From NCBI GenBank assembly GCA_040255925.1, contig JBDZVX010000153.1, positions 1 to 5,433 on the forward strand: DNA of 5,433 nt. Direction: 5' to 3'. Of this stretch, positions 1 through 5,433 are shown piece after piece. Source of the DNA: Nitrolancea sp040255925 (GTDB lineage: Bacteria > Chloroflexota > Chloroflexia > Thermomicrobiales > Thermomicrobiaceae). The notes under the pieces were generated by a model that was given only the letters and a program-made list of their open reading frames with translations, ran no database searches and had not been told where the DNA came from. Every line of letters starts with the position of its first letter. Position 1 is the stretch's first letter. A program made the translations under genes and the position numbers.

Positions 1-1172
1 TCGGCGCGACCTGGGACCGCTATTCGCGCCGCGACGATCAGGAGCGGGTGCTGGATGAAATCCTCTTCCTCTGCGACCAGCACGGCGTGGATCTGCTGCT
101 CGTCGCGGGTGACGTCTTTTCGGACCGGGTAGAGGGTGGGAAACCGGCCAAGGTCGTTCGCGACCTGCTGCTCAAGCTTCGCCCGCATCTCGAACGTGGC
201 CGGGCGGTCTTCCTCCTCCGCGGAAATCACGACCCGTTCGACCTCTTTCAACTCGTGTCACTGCTCCTGAACGAGATCAGCGGGGGCAAACACTGGCCGC
301 TCATGGTCGCCGGAATGCCCAGTGTCTGGGATGTCCCCGATCACGCGCTCCAAATCGTGGCGCTTCCCTACATCACGCCGCGGATGCTGCGCACGCCAAC
401 CAATGGTTCCGATGCCGCTCCAGAAGCGCAATTGGCGGGCCTTTCGGGCCAGCTCGCGGTTCAGGCCCAGCACCTGTACGCTTCCGTCAAGCCCGGACGA
501 CCGGCGATCTTCGCCGGTCATCTGCTGATTCGCGGGGCCGGAGTGGTCGCCGATCAGGAGTTCGAGCACGGCTATCGCCAGGAACTCTGGCTTGACCCGG
601 CGAACCTCCCGCATTTCACCAGCTACAACGCGCTCGGCCACATCCACCTGTCGCAAGAGCTGAAGGGGGCGAGCAAGCCGACCTGGTACAGCGGCGCGCC
701 CGACCGGCTCAACCGTGGCGAGCGGGACTACAAGCCCCAGGTGCTGCTCGTGACCACGCCGGATACTTCCGGTGGCGTCGCCCAGGTCACCCCGATCCCG
801 CTAAGCACCTGCACGCCATTTATTGACGTCGAACTGGACGGCCAGGACGCGATCGACCGTTTCGTCGAACGTGTCCCGACGCCCGACCCACTCGGAAATG
901 TGACGATCCGTTCGGTACCGGTTGCGGCGCGGGGCGTGATCGAGGAGCGAATTCGCGCGGTCGCACCGCGGCTGAACATCCACTGGCCGCCCGAGTCATC
1001 CTTCGTTCCACCCGTCACTCCCGGCAAGGTCGATCATCGCGACATTTTTGGGACCGTCACTGCCTACTTAGCCGAGACCTACGCCGATCAGCCGGAATAT
1101 CGTGATGAGCTGATCTCGGCGTTCAAGGAGCTCTGGAGCACGAGCTGCGGGGAGCCAGGCGATGATCATTGA
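1..1172 (+). CDS. sbcD: SbcD/Mre11-type DNA repair exonuclease subunit (5' partial)
   Basis: This is the Mn-dependent nuclease of the SbcCD (Mre11-Rad50) complex, which trims DNA ends and opens hairpins with the ATPase encoded next. The frame is open from the left edge (first full codon at 3), giving 389 codons to TGA at 1170-1172. A GTG at 48 is an internal Val, because the family-typical stretch GATWDRYSRRDDQ lies upstream of it in frame. The first metal motif (DxH) is therefore just outside the window. Calcineurin-like phosphoesterase motifs follow in order: AGDVF (Asp codon 111-113), RGNHD (222-233), AGHL (His codon 519-521) and LGHIH (636-647). The part after about position 800 is the less conserved capping and ATPase-binding region. 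Family proteins are usually about 380-450 aa, so only a short N-terminus is missing. The frame overlaps sbcC by 11 nt. Family assignment is secure; substrate preference is known only from relatives. Confidence 0.95.
   Translation, partial: GATWDRYSRRDDQERVLDEILFLCDQHGVDLLLVAGDVFSDRVEGGKPAKVVRDLLLKLRPHLERGRAVFLLRGNHDPFDLFQLVSLLLNEISGGKHWPLMVAGMPSVWDVPDHALQIVALPYITPRMLRTPTNGSDAAPEAQLAGLSGQLAVQAQHLYASVKPGRPAIFAGHLLIRGAGVVADQEFEHGYRQELWLDPANLPHFTSYNALGHIHLSQELKGASKPTWYSGAPDRLNRGERDYKPQVLLVTTPDTSGGVAQVTPIPLSTCTPFIDVELDGQDAIDRFVERVPTPDPLGNVTIRSVPVAARGVIEERIRAVAPRLNIHWPPESSFVPPVTPGKVDHRDIFGTVTAYLAETYADQPEYRDELISAFKELWSTSCGEPGDDH
1149..1154 (+). promoter_or_regulatory. Shine-Dalgarno of sbcC inside the sbcD 3' end
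   Basis: GGGGAG lies 7 nt upstream of the ATG at 1162, still within sbcD codons. It supports ATG 1162 as the sbcC start and, with the 11-nt overlap (ATG at 1162, sbcD TGA at 1170-1172), suggests translational coupling that helps balance the two subunits. Confidence 0.65.
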
Positions 1173-4100
1173 ATCGATACGCGTGAAGCAGTTCCTCAGC
1201 CACGAAGATAGCCAAGTTGAGTTCGATGACGCGCGGCTCTGGCTCATCACCGGGCATAACGGCTCCGGCAAGTCCGCCCTTTTCGACGCCGTAGAGTACG
1301 CGCTCTATCACAAACATCGGGGGGACAGCCAGAACGCGGAACTTCTGGTCAAGCAGGGATGTCAAACCGCTCTGGTAGAGGTCATGATCCAACTCAATCA
1401 CGAGCGGCTCCGGATCTGTCACCAGATCGGCACAAGACATGGCAACCACGGTGGACAGATTGACCGCTGGAACGCCAACACCGGAACGTGGAACCCGGTC
1501 AATGTCGGGACCGGCAAAAAGGCGGTCTGGGAATGGCTCGAAAAGCGGCTTCCTCCTCACGAGCTGTTCTGTTCAGCCATCTACCTCCGGCAGAACGAAA
1601 CCGCTCGTTTCCTTTCCGGTTCGGTCAGCAAGCGGATGGAACGGTTCGCCGCGTTGATCGACTTGAGCCGCTACACCGAGCTATCCAAACGCGCCGCCGA
1701 GCGACGAGACGAGCTGGCCCTGCGGCAACGGGACAATCAGACCAGGCTCGGCGATTTAGGCGATCTTTCGGATGAGGCGCTCCAGAAGCTCAAGAATTGC
1801 GTCGATGCACTGGACCGTCAGGTCGACGAAGCCCGCCAGCAGGCCGAAGTGTCCGAGGCGCGGCGCCAGAACGCCAAGGAGTGGAACCGGCTGAACCAAC
1901 GGCGGCAGGAACTTGCAACCCAGCAGAACGAACTCGAGACGCTTCTCTCCAGCGAGCGGGAGATCCTGGCCGCGGACGACCACGTCCGCCGCTGGGACCG
2001 GGATGCCGTTCAGCTACACCGGCTTTGGTCCCATCTCGACACCGCCGAACGGCTGCGGGTCGATTCGGAAGCAGCCCGTACGGAGGCGGAATCAATCGAT
2101 TCACGCCATAGGGAAAAACAATCGGACATTTCTCGACTTGAAGCGCGTCTTGTAGAAATCCTGAACGCACTTCCAGAAATCCGCCGGCGGCAGTCACTGG
2201 CCGAGGCATGCCAACGCGGCATTGAGCTTGAGGCCGGTATCGCCGAAGCACGTAAGCGCCTGGCGGCAACCGAGGTGATAGTCGAACGGTTCAGCGCTGC
2301 TCACGACGACCTCGCCGCATGGCGCGCCCGCCAAACCTCGCTTCCATACCTCAGCGCGCTCATCGAAGCGCGGGCCAGCCTCATCGCGTCCCAGGAAGCG
2401 TATGTTCTCGCGCGGGAAGACACCGAACGCGCCCAGGTCACGGTGACGACGGCACGGGTGCACGCGGAACAAGCCGAGCAACAAGCGGCGGAACACGAGC
2501 AGATGCTGCGGGAGGCTCAGACGCGATTGGGCGAGTTGAAGACCGAGCTTGCGGAACTGAGGGGCAAGATCAAAAGTCACCGCCGGTTGTCGGGTGATGA
2601 GCCACAGTGCCCGGTCTGCGACCAAGTGCTAGACGCCACCGCGCACCGGCACGTACAGGCTACGCTCGCCTCGGAGATTACTCGCCAGCGTGAGCTTGAA
2701 ACCGCGCTGGCGGACGCATCTGATGCCGTGACTGAGGCTATGTCCACAACGAACAGTGCCAACGAGGAGACCAATCGACGACAGGCAACGTTGGAGCAGG
2801 CCGAAAAAGATTACGCACTCGCCAAGCAACGCCTGGAGCACCTGGAATCCACCATCGGACGGGAGCGCCGCAAGCTCGACCAGGCACGGACGGCGGCCGC
2901 GCGACATTGCACGATTTACGATGTCGATTCCGACGGCTTTGATTCTGAATGGCTGGCTAACGAACACGCACGGGTCGTACGTGGAATCTCGGAAGCGGAG
3001 GCACGGGTTACCGAGCTACGCAAAGCCGAGCACGCCAAATCGTCCGATCAGGGCGCGCTCAACACCTTGCGCGACCGCCGCGCTCCCGAAGTGACGCCAT
3101 TGGGAGATGAACTGGACATCGAGACAATCCGGGCGAAGCTCGATGAGGCGAGCCGTGAGGCCGACTGGTTGGCTTCGGAAGTCAAGGACCTCGAACAGAA
3201 GAACCAGGAACTCCATCAGCACCTAAACACGCTGACTATCGAAGCCGCCCAACTCGAGGCGCAAGCGTGCCAGAAGCACACCGAGGCAAAAAAGGCCGGA
3301 CAGGAAGCTGTCGCCGAAGCCGTCCAGGCATCCGCATTAAGCGAAGCGCTCTCACCTCGCTGGGAAAATGTCGCGCACGACCGCGCAAGATACGAGGCCG
3401 AACAACAGGAGGTCGAACGTCTCCGCGAATTGGCCGACCAGGTCGTCACGCTTCGTGAAGCGCCAGGCCTCCTGGAGGCCTTGAAAGGCCAGCTCACCGA
3501 GATCACCGCGAAGATCTATCAGATTCCAGCCGAGCACCGCGTTCCGGTCAGTTCAGCGGAGGATGAGAAGCGCCGCGCGGAGGCCGCTGTCCAGACGCTT
3601 CTTCTCGAACGAAGCCAGGCGTCTCACGCTGTGGAGGAGATGATCGAACGGCGCGAACAGGCTCGGAAACTGGAGCAGGCGATCGAGCAACTCGAACACC
3701 GGGCACGGATTTTCGGCGACCTCGCGAATGCTCTTAAAGAACGCGGTCCGCTCCAAGTCAAGATCGTCGCCGACGAGCAAACAAACATTGTGGCGGAGAC
3801 CAACACCGTTCTTCGCCGACTTGGTGACCCACTCACAGTATCACTTGGCGACCCGCGCCGGGTGCGTAGCGGCTCGACCATGAAGGATCTCTGCATCATC
3901 GACACTAGTGATCCGGCTGGAGGCGCGCGCTATTTCGAGTTCCTCTCCGGAGGCGAGAAGTTCCGCATCGCGCTGGCGCTCGCGCTCGCGTTACACCGCC
4001 GGGTCGGCGGCGGCAATACAGGAACGCTGATCGTCGATGAAGGATTTGGCGCGCTGGATAGTGACAAGCGTGATAACCTCGCGCTCCAGATGGCCGCTGA

Positions 4101-4251
4101 CTCCCATCAGGGCATCCTCGGGCTCCATCTGGCCGAAAGCATCATTATGTGCTCCCACACCAGCGAAGTTCAGCGCCATTTTCCGAACCGCTGGCATGTC
4201 GAGAAGCGCGACGGTACGGCCAGCGTGTCTAGAGTGGATGTCGAAGATTAA
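1162..4251 (+). CDS. sbcC: SbcC/Rad50-type SMC-like ATPase of the SbcCD complex
   Basis: This 1029-aa protein is the ATPase and DNA-tethering partner of SbcD. Visible motifs are FLSH in the N-terminal lobe (residues 11-14), Walker A GHNGSGKS (31-38), a Q-loop with Gln144 in YLRQNE, the ABC signature LSGGE (928-932), Walker B LIVDE (956-960, catalytic Glu960) followed by GFG, D-loop ALD (964-966), and an H-loop with His999 in CSHTSEV. Between the two half-heads, roughly residues 185-870 are rich in Glu, Arg, Gln, Ala and Leu with heptad-like spacing, as expected of an antiparallel coiled coil. The coil is broken by a zinc hook CPVC (Cys483 and Cys486) close to the middle of the chain. Length fits bacterial SbcC (about 1000-1200 aa). 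The start is ATG 1162 with GGGGAG 7 nt upstream, and the stop is TAA. All ATPase motifs are intact, so the protein should be active. The D-loop to H-loop segment looks slightly long. Plain SMC or RecN identity is excluded by the CxxC hook and the sbcD neighbour. Confidence 0.96.
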   Translation: MIIESIRVKQFLSHEDSQVEFDDARLWLITGHNGSGKSALFDAVEYALYHKHRGDSQNAELLVKQGCQTALVEVMIQLNHERLRICHQIGTRHGNHGGQIDRWNANTGTWNPVNVGTGKKAVWEWLEKRLPPHELFCSAIYLRQNETARFLSGSVSKRMERFAALIDLSRYTELSKRAAERRDELALRQRDNQTRLGDLGDLSDEALQKLKNCVDALDRQVDEARQQAEVSEARRQNAKEWNRLNQRRQELATQQNELETLLSSEREILAADDHVRRWDRDAVQLHRLWSHLDTAERLRVDSEAARTEAESIDSRHREKQSDISRLEARLVEILNALPEIRRRQSLAEACQRGIELEAGIAEARKRLAATEVIVERFSAAHDDLAAWRARQTSLPYLSALIEARASLIASQEAYVLAREDTERAQVTVTTARVHAEQAEQQAAEHEQMLREAQTRLGELKTELAELRGKIKSHRRLSGDEPQCPVCDQVLDATAHRHVQATLASEITRQRELETALADASDAVTEAMSTTNSANEETNRRQATLEQAEKDYALAKQRLEHLESTIGRERRKLDQARTAAARHCTIYDVDSDGFDSEWLANEHARVVRGISEAEARVTELRKAEHAKSSDQGALNTLRDRRAPEVTPLGDELDIETIRAKLDEASREADWLASEVKDLEQKNQELHQHLNTLTIEAAQLEAQACQKHTEAKKAGQEAVAEAVQASALSEALSPRWENVAHDRARYEAEQQEVERLRELADQVVTLREAPGLLEALKGQLTEITAKIYQIPAEHRVPVSSAEDEKRRAEAAVQTLLLERSQASHAVEEMIERREQARKLEQAIEQLEHRARIFGDLANALKERGPLQVKIVADEQTNIVAETNTVLRRLGDPLTVSLGDPRRVRSGSTMKDLCIIDTSDPAGGARYFEFLSGGEKFRIALALALALHRRVGGGNTGTLIVDEGFGALDSDKRDNLALQMAADSHQGILGLHLAESIIMCSHTSEVQRHFPNRWHVEKRDGTASVSRVDVED
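2608..2619 (+). other. Zinc-hook codons (CPVC) in sbcC
   Basis: These four codons encode Cys483-Pro-Val-Cys486, the CxxC apex of the coiled coil. In Rad50 and SbcC relatives two such hooks share one Zn2+ and join two molecules. The surrounding residues (GDEPQ before, DQVLD after) fit the usual hook context. Coil on each side is similar in length (about 290 residues before and 380 after), so the hook sits at the apex as expected. Confidence 0.9.
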
Positions 4252-4293
4252 TCCGGGTCATTCGGTCTCCCCTGGCCCACGGCGATCGTCCCC

Positions 4294-4311
4294 CCGGTGC
4301 ACCTGCACTGG
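4294..4311. repeat. Short inverted repeat downstream of sbcC
   Basis: CCGGTGCA and TGCACTGG form an 8-position inverted repeat (one G-T pair) around a CC centre, 42 nt after the sbcC stop. As RNA the innermost pair would open to leave about 7 bp and a 4-nt loop. No T-run follows at once (next is CGTAACGTC, then TTTCTCC about 13 nt on), so it is not a classical terminator. It might mark the 3' end of the transcript. Confidence 0.35.
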
Positions 4312-4359
4312 CGTAACGTCAGCTTTCTCCGAAACTCGCGAATCCTGAAACCAGCGTCC

Positions 4360-4380
4360 TTGAAGTTACCATAACCTCAA
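4360..4380. promoter_or_regulatory. 21-bp operator-like dyad
   Basis: Half-sites TTGAAGTTA (4360-4368) and TAACCTCAA (4372-4380) are separated by CCA. The reverse complement of the right half is TTGAGGTTA, so 8 of 9 positions match, and symmetry stops at the edges. The site is AT-rich inside GC-rich DNA and lies in the non-coding gap upstream of the hydrogenase gene, as a dimeric repressor or activator site would. It does not match the FNR/CRP-type spacing (TTGAT-N4-ATCAA). The regulator is unknown, and binding is inferred from symmetry alone. Confidence 0.35.
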
Positions 4381-4393
4381 TACGAGAAATCGA

Positions 4394-4406
4394 CGCTCTT
4401 CGAGCG
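4394..4406. repeat. Small hairpin CGCTC-TTC-GAGCG
   Basis: A perfect 5-bp stem with a 3-nt loop, 14 nt downstream of the 21-bp dyad. No T-tract follows. It is short enough to arise by chance in GC-rich DNA, but it belongs to a cluster of dyads (4294-4423). Confidence 0.25.
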
Positions 4407-4407
4407 C

Positions 4408-4423
4408 TGGCATTCAGCATGCT
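4408..4423 (+). promoter_or_regulatory. Weak sigma-54-like (-24/-12) element
   Basis: TGGCATT followed by CAGC and ATGCT has the spacing of a sigma-54 promoter (GG at 4409-4410, GC at 4421-4422, 10 nt between). It matches TGGCA exactly and TTGCW at four of five positions. Use would imply a leader of about 270 nt before the hydrogenase ATG. The last 8 bp also form the palindrome AGCATGCT. Sigma-54 is absent from many lineages that carry this hydrogenase type, so this may be coincidence. Confidence 0.15.
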
Positions 4424-4457
4424 AGGAAAACCCCCAACCTTTACCGCTCACGTGGAA

Positions 4458-4470
4458 GGCGCCGGTTCGG
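4458..4470 (+). repeat. Direct repeat copy 1 (GGnGCCGGTTCGG)
   Basis: GGCGCCGGTTCGG here recurs as GGAGCCGGTTCGG at 4578-4590, 12 of 13 bases identical and offset by exactly 120 bp. The last ten bases are identical. It could be a paired binding site or the remnant of a short duplication. I see no similarity between the DNA flanking the two copies. Confidence 0.35.
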
Positions 4471-4517
4471 CAGTGGTGTGCGAACAAGGAGCAATCACCC
4501 AACCCGCCACCGCCTCG

Positions 4518-4604
4518 TGTGGATCGCTGGTTTGGCCTCGCGTTCCTTGGCGTGATCTTTCCCCACCACGTATGACCGGAGCCGGTTCGGACGCGAGATC
4601 CACA
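4518..4604. repeat. Composite inverted repeat in the hydrogenase leader region
   Basis: Outer arms TGTGGATC (4518-4525) and GATCCACA (4597-4604) are perfect complements. Inner arms CTCGCGT (4537-4543) and ACGCGAG (4591-4597) are also perfect, and after one bulged T the CC at 4545-4546 can pair with GG at 4589-4590. The shared G4597 can serve only one arm. The left side has an 11-nt bulge between arms, and the apical part is about 42 nt. If transcribed it could form a two-part stem about 100 nt before the hydrogenase start. Confidence 0.35.
4578..4590 (+). repeat. Direct repeat copy 2 (GGnGCCGGTTCGG)
   Basis: Second copy of the 13-bp repeat, with A in place of C at the third position. It abuts the right inner arm of the longer inverted repeat at 4518-4604, and its final GG also pairs in that structure. 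Confidence 0.35.
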
Positions 4605-4679
4605 TTCCCGGAGCCTATCAGCGCGGGAAGTCCCCATCGCATCAGGAAACAACCGAATCGGGAGCGCCGGCTAGGTGAG

Positions 4680-4691
4680 CCCGCGAACGGG
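4680..4691 (+). other. Small hairpin overlapping the hydrogenase ribosome binding site
   Basis: CCCG (4680-4683) and CGGG (4688-4691) can pair around a CGAA loop. The 3' arm covers the first half of the GGGAGG ribosome binding site, so it could dampen initiation slightly. A 4-bp stem is weak and may be chance. Confidence 0.25.
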
Positions 4692-4694
4692 AGG
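4689..4694 (+). promoter_or_regulatory. Shine-Dalgarno of the hydrogenase small subunit gene
   Basis: GGGAGG lies 8 nt upstream of ATG 4703 and decides that start. The in-frame GTG at 4697 would leave only 2 nt of spacing. The first three bases also lie in the 3' arm of a small hairpin (4680-4691). Confidence 0.75.
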
Positions 4695-4702
4695 TAGTGA
4701 CG

Positions 4703-5433
4703 ATGGCTGGGACGACGTCAGGAGTTCAGGAAGTTCACATCCTCTGGACATCGGAGGGGATGAGCTGCGACGGCGATTCGGTCTCGGTGACCGCCGCGAT
4801 GCAACCCAGCATCGAGGATGTCCTGCTGGGCATCATTCCCGGATTGCCGAAGGTCCATCTGCACAATAAGGTTCTGGCATTCGAGACCGGCGAAGCCTTC
4901 ATGGAAGCCTTTCACAAGGCGGCGCGCGGGGAACTCGATCCGTTCGTGCTCGTGGTCGAGGGCTCGATTCCCAACCAGGACATCATCGTTGGAGACGGCT
5001 ACTGGACCTCGATGGGCAACGACCCCGCCACCGGCGAGCCGATTACCCTGAATGAGTGGATCGACCGGCTTGCGCCGAAGGCCTGGGCGGTGGTCGCGAT
5101 CGGAACCTGCGCGACCTACGGCGGAATCCATGCCATGGCCGGGAACGCCACCGGCTGTATGGGTCTCGCCGACTACCTCGGCTGGGACTTCCGGTCAAAG
5201 GCCGGAATCCCGATCGTGAACGTCCCCGGCTGCCCGGTGCAGCCCGACAATTTCATGGAAACCCTGCTCTGGCTCCTGTATCAGGCGGCGGGACTCTCCC
5301 CGATGATCCCGCTCGATGAGGCCCTCCGGCCAACCTGGCTCTTTGGGAAGACGGTGCATGAGGGCTGCGACCGGGCCGGCTACTACGAACAGGGTGACTT
5401 CGCCGCCGACTACAACTCCCCAAAGTGCCAGGT
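4703..5433 (+). CDS. hhyS: [NiFe]-hydrogenase small subunit, actinobacterial type (group 1h), 3' partial
   Basis: This is the electron-transfer subunit that carries iron-sulfur clusters from the Ni-Fe site of the large subunit to an acceptor during H2 oxidation. The window holds 243 codons; relatives are about 350 aa, so the C-terminus is missing. ATG 4703 has GGGAGG 8 nt upstream. Proximal-cluster ligands are Cys22 and Asp25 in EGMSCDGDS, where standard enzymes have CxxC, then Cys136 in GTCATYGG and Cys177 in PGCP. Distal-cluster ligands His219 and Cys222 (HEGC) and Cys242 are present; medial ligands lie beyond the edge. Only about 10 residues precede the core and there is no twin-arginine signal, unlike periplasmic group 1 small subunits. 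Three Cys plus one Asp at the proximal cluster is the known hallmark of group 1h (formerly group 5) enzymes, shown structurally in the Ralstonia eutropha actinobacterial-type hydrogenase. Group 1h enzymes scavenge trace H2 in air. Subgroup 1h against close relatives such as 1l is inferred. A large-subunit gene should follow. Confidence 0.9.
   Translation, partial: MAGTTSGVQEVHILWTSEGMSCDGDSVSVTAAMQPSIEDVLLGIIPGLPKVHLHNKVLAFETGEAFMEAFHKAARGELDPFVLVVEGSIPNQDIIVGDGYWTSMGNDPATGEPITLNEWIDRLAPKAWAVVAIGTCATYGGIHAMAGNATGCMGLADYLGWDFRSKAGIPIVNVPGCPVQPDNFMETLLWLLYQAAGLSPMIPLDEALRPTWLFGKTVHEGCDRAGYYEQGDFAADYNSPKCQ

Larger units (their letters stand above)
4252..4702. other. Intergenic region between sbcC and the hydrogenase gene
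   Basis: These 451 nt hold no reading frame I would call a gene. An ATG frame at 4419-4697 (92 codons) and two reverse frames at about 4422-4652 lack ribosome binding sites and any recognisable domain, and read as Pro/Arg/Ser/Gly-rich noise. I see no tRNA or rRNA and no intrinsic terminator with a T-tract. Because the flanking genes point the same way, the region must end the sbcDC transcript, start the hydrogenase transcript, or both. It contains the dyads, direct repeat and C-rich tracts listed separately. Confidence 0.75.

Noticed and set aside
48..50. GTG as the sbcD start
   Set aside because: Conserved in-frame residues (TWDRYSRRDDQER) lie upstream, so the true start is outside the window and this codon encodes an internal Val.
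1790..2269. Long antisense frame (159 codons) within sbcC
   Set aside because: It lies opposite an intact conserved gene, and the Arg/Pro/Gly-rich translation is the usual shadow of GC-rich coding DNA. The same applies to the reverse frames at 258-656, 1123-1560 and 2194-2625.
3970..3990. Short GCGCT/CGCTC simple repeat in sbcC
   Set aside because: It encodes the alternating Ala-Leu run of the helix right after the ABC signature, which is ordinary for Rad50-type proteins; no expansion is evident.
4294..4330. Intrinsic terminator after sbcC
   Set aside because: The hairpin is short with a tiny loop, and no T-run directly follows.
4460..4610. tRNA-like GGTTCG T-loop signals
   Set aside because: GGTTCG occurs twice, but no acceptor stem, anticodon arm or AATCC partner is found at the right distance on either strand.
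4422..4652. Reverse-strand frames of 64-76 codons in the intergenic gap
   Set aside because: They overlap each other in two frames, have no ribosome binding site or domain, and fit the long chance frames expected at this GC content.
4419..4697. 92-codon ATG frame in the intergenic gap
   Set aside because: It has no Shine-Dalgarno, a Pro/Arg/Ser/Gly-rich composition typical of non-coding GC-rich DNA and no recognisable domain, and it runs through the hydrogenase ribosome binding site to its stop.
4718..5131. Antisense frame (137 codons) opposite the hydrogenase gene
   Set aside because: It lies opposite a gene with clear cluster-ligand motifs and shows no domain or start signal of its own.
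1..5433. Functional link between SbcCD and the hydrogenase
   Set aside because: They are separated by 451 nt of likely promoter DNA and belong to unrelated pathways; co-orientation alone is not evidence of a joint system.

Overview
The window is high-GC bacterial DNA, judged by eye, with densely packed genes all on the + strand. It carries two unrelated modules. Positions 1-4251 hold a two-gene DNA-repair operon encoding the SbcD (Mre11-type) nuclease, whose 5' end lies outside the window, and the SbcC (Rad50-type) ATPase. Positions 4703-5433 hold the first 243 codons of a [NiFe]-hydrogenase small subunit, cut by the right edge.

The host cannot be named from this sequence. The hydrogenase carries the CxxD proximal-cluster signature of the actinobacterial-type (group 1h, formerly group 5) enzymes. 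These occur in soil and aerobic lineages such as Actinobacteriota, Chloroflexota (including Thermomicrobia) and Acidobacteriota, so one of these is a reasonable guess. This is inference.

The sbcD and sbcC reading frames overlap by 11 nt, and sbcC has its own Shine-Dalgarno inside the end of sbcD, so the pair is probably translationally coupled. The products should form the SbcCD/Mre11-Rad50 complex. The ATPase heads (Walker A, Q-loop, signature, Walker B, D-loop and H-loop all visible) clamp the nuclease dimer, and the CPVC zinc hook at the tip of a long coiled coil joins partners. The complex processes DNA ends and hairpins.

Positions 4252-4702 (451 nt) hold no convincing gene. This is the only substantial non-coding space and presumably contains the end of the sbcDC transcript and the promoter and leader of the hydrogenase operon. 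It holds a 21-bp operator-like dyad, several smaller inverted repeats, a 13-bp direct repeat (one mismatch) offset by exactly 120 bp, a composite long-range inverted repeat, C-rich/G-poor tracts that could suit Rho, a weak -24/-12-like element, and a small hairpin that overlaps the hydrogenase ribosome binding site.

The hydrogenase is expected to be followed outside the window by its large subunit. Group 1h enzymes are known as high-affinity, oxygen-tolerant H2 scavengers used in energy-limited persistence. I see no functional link with sbcDC and no mobile element, CRISPR array or RNA gene. I did not find a clearly new system; the most interesting points are the Asp cluster ligand and the structured intergenic region.
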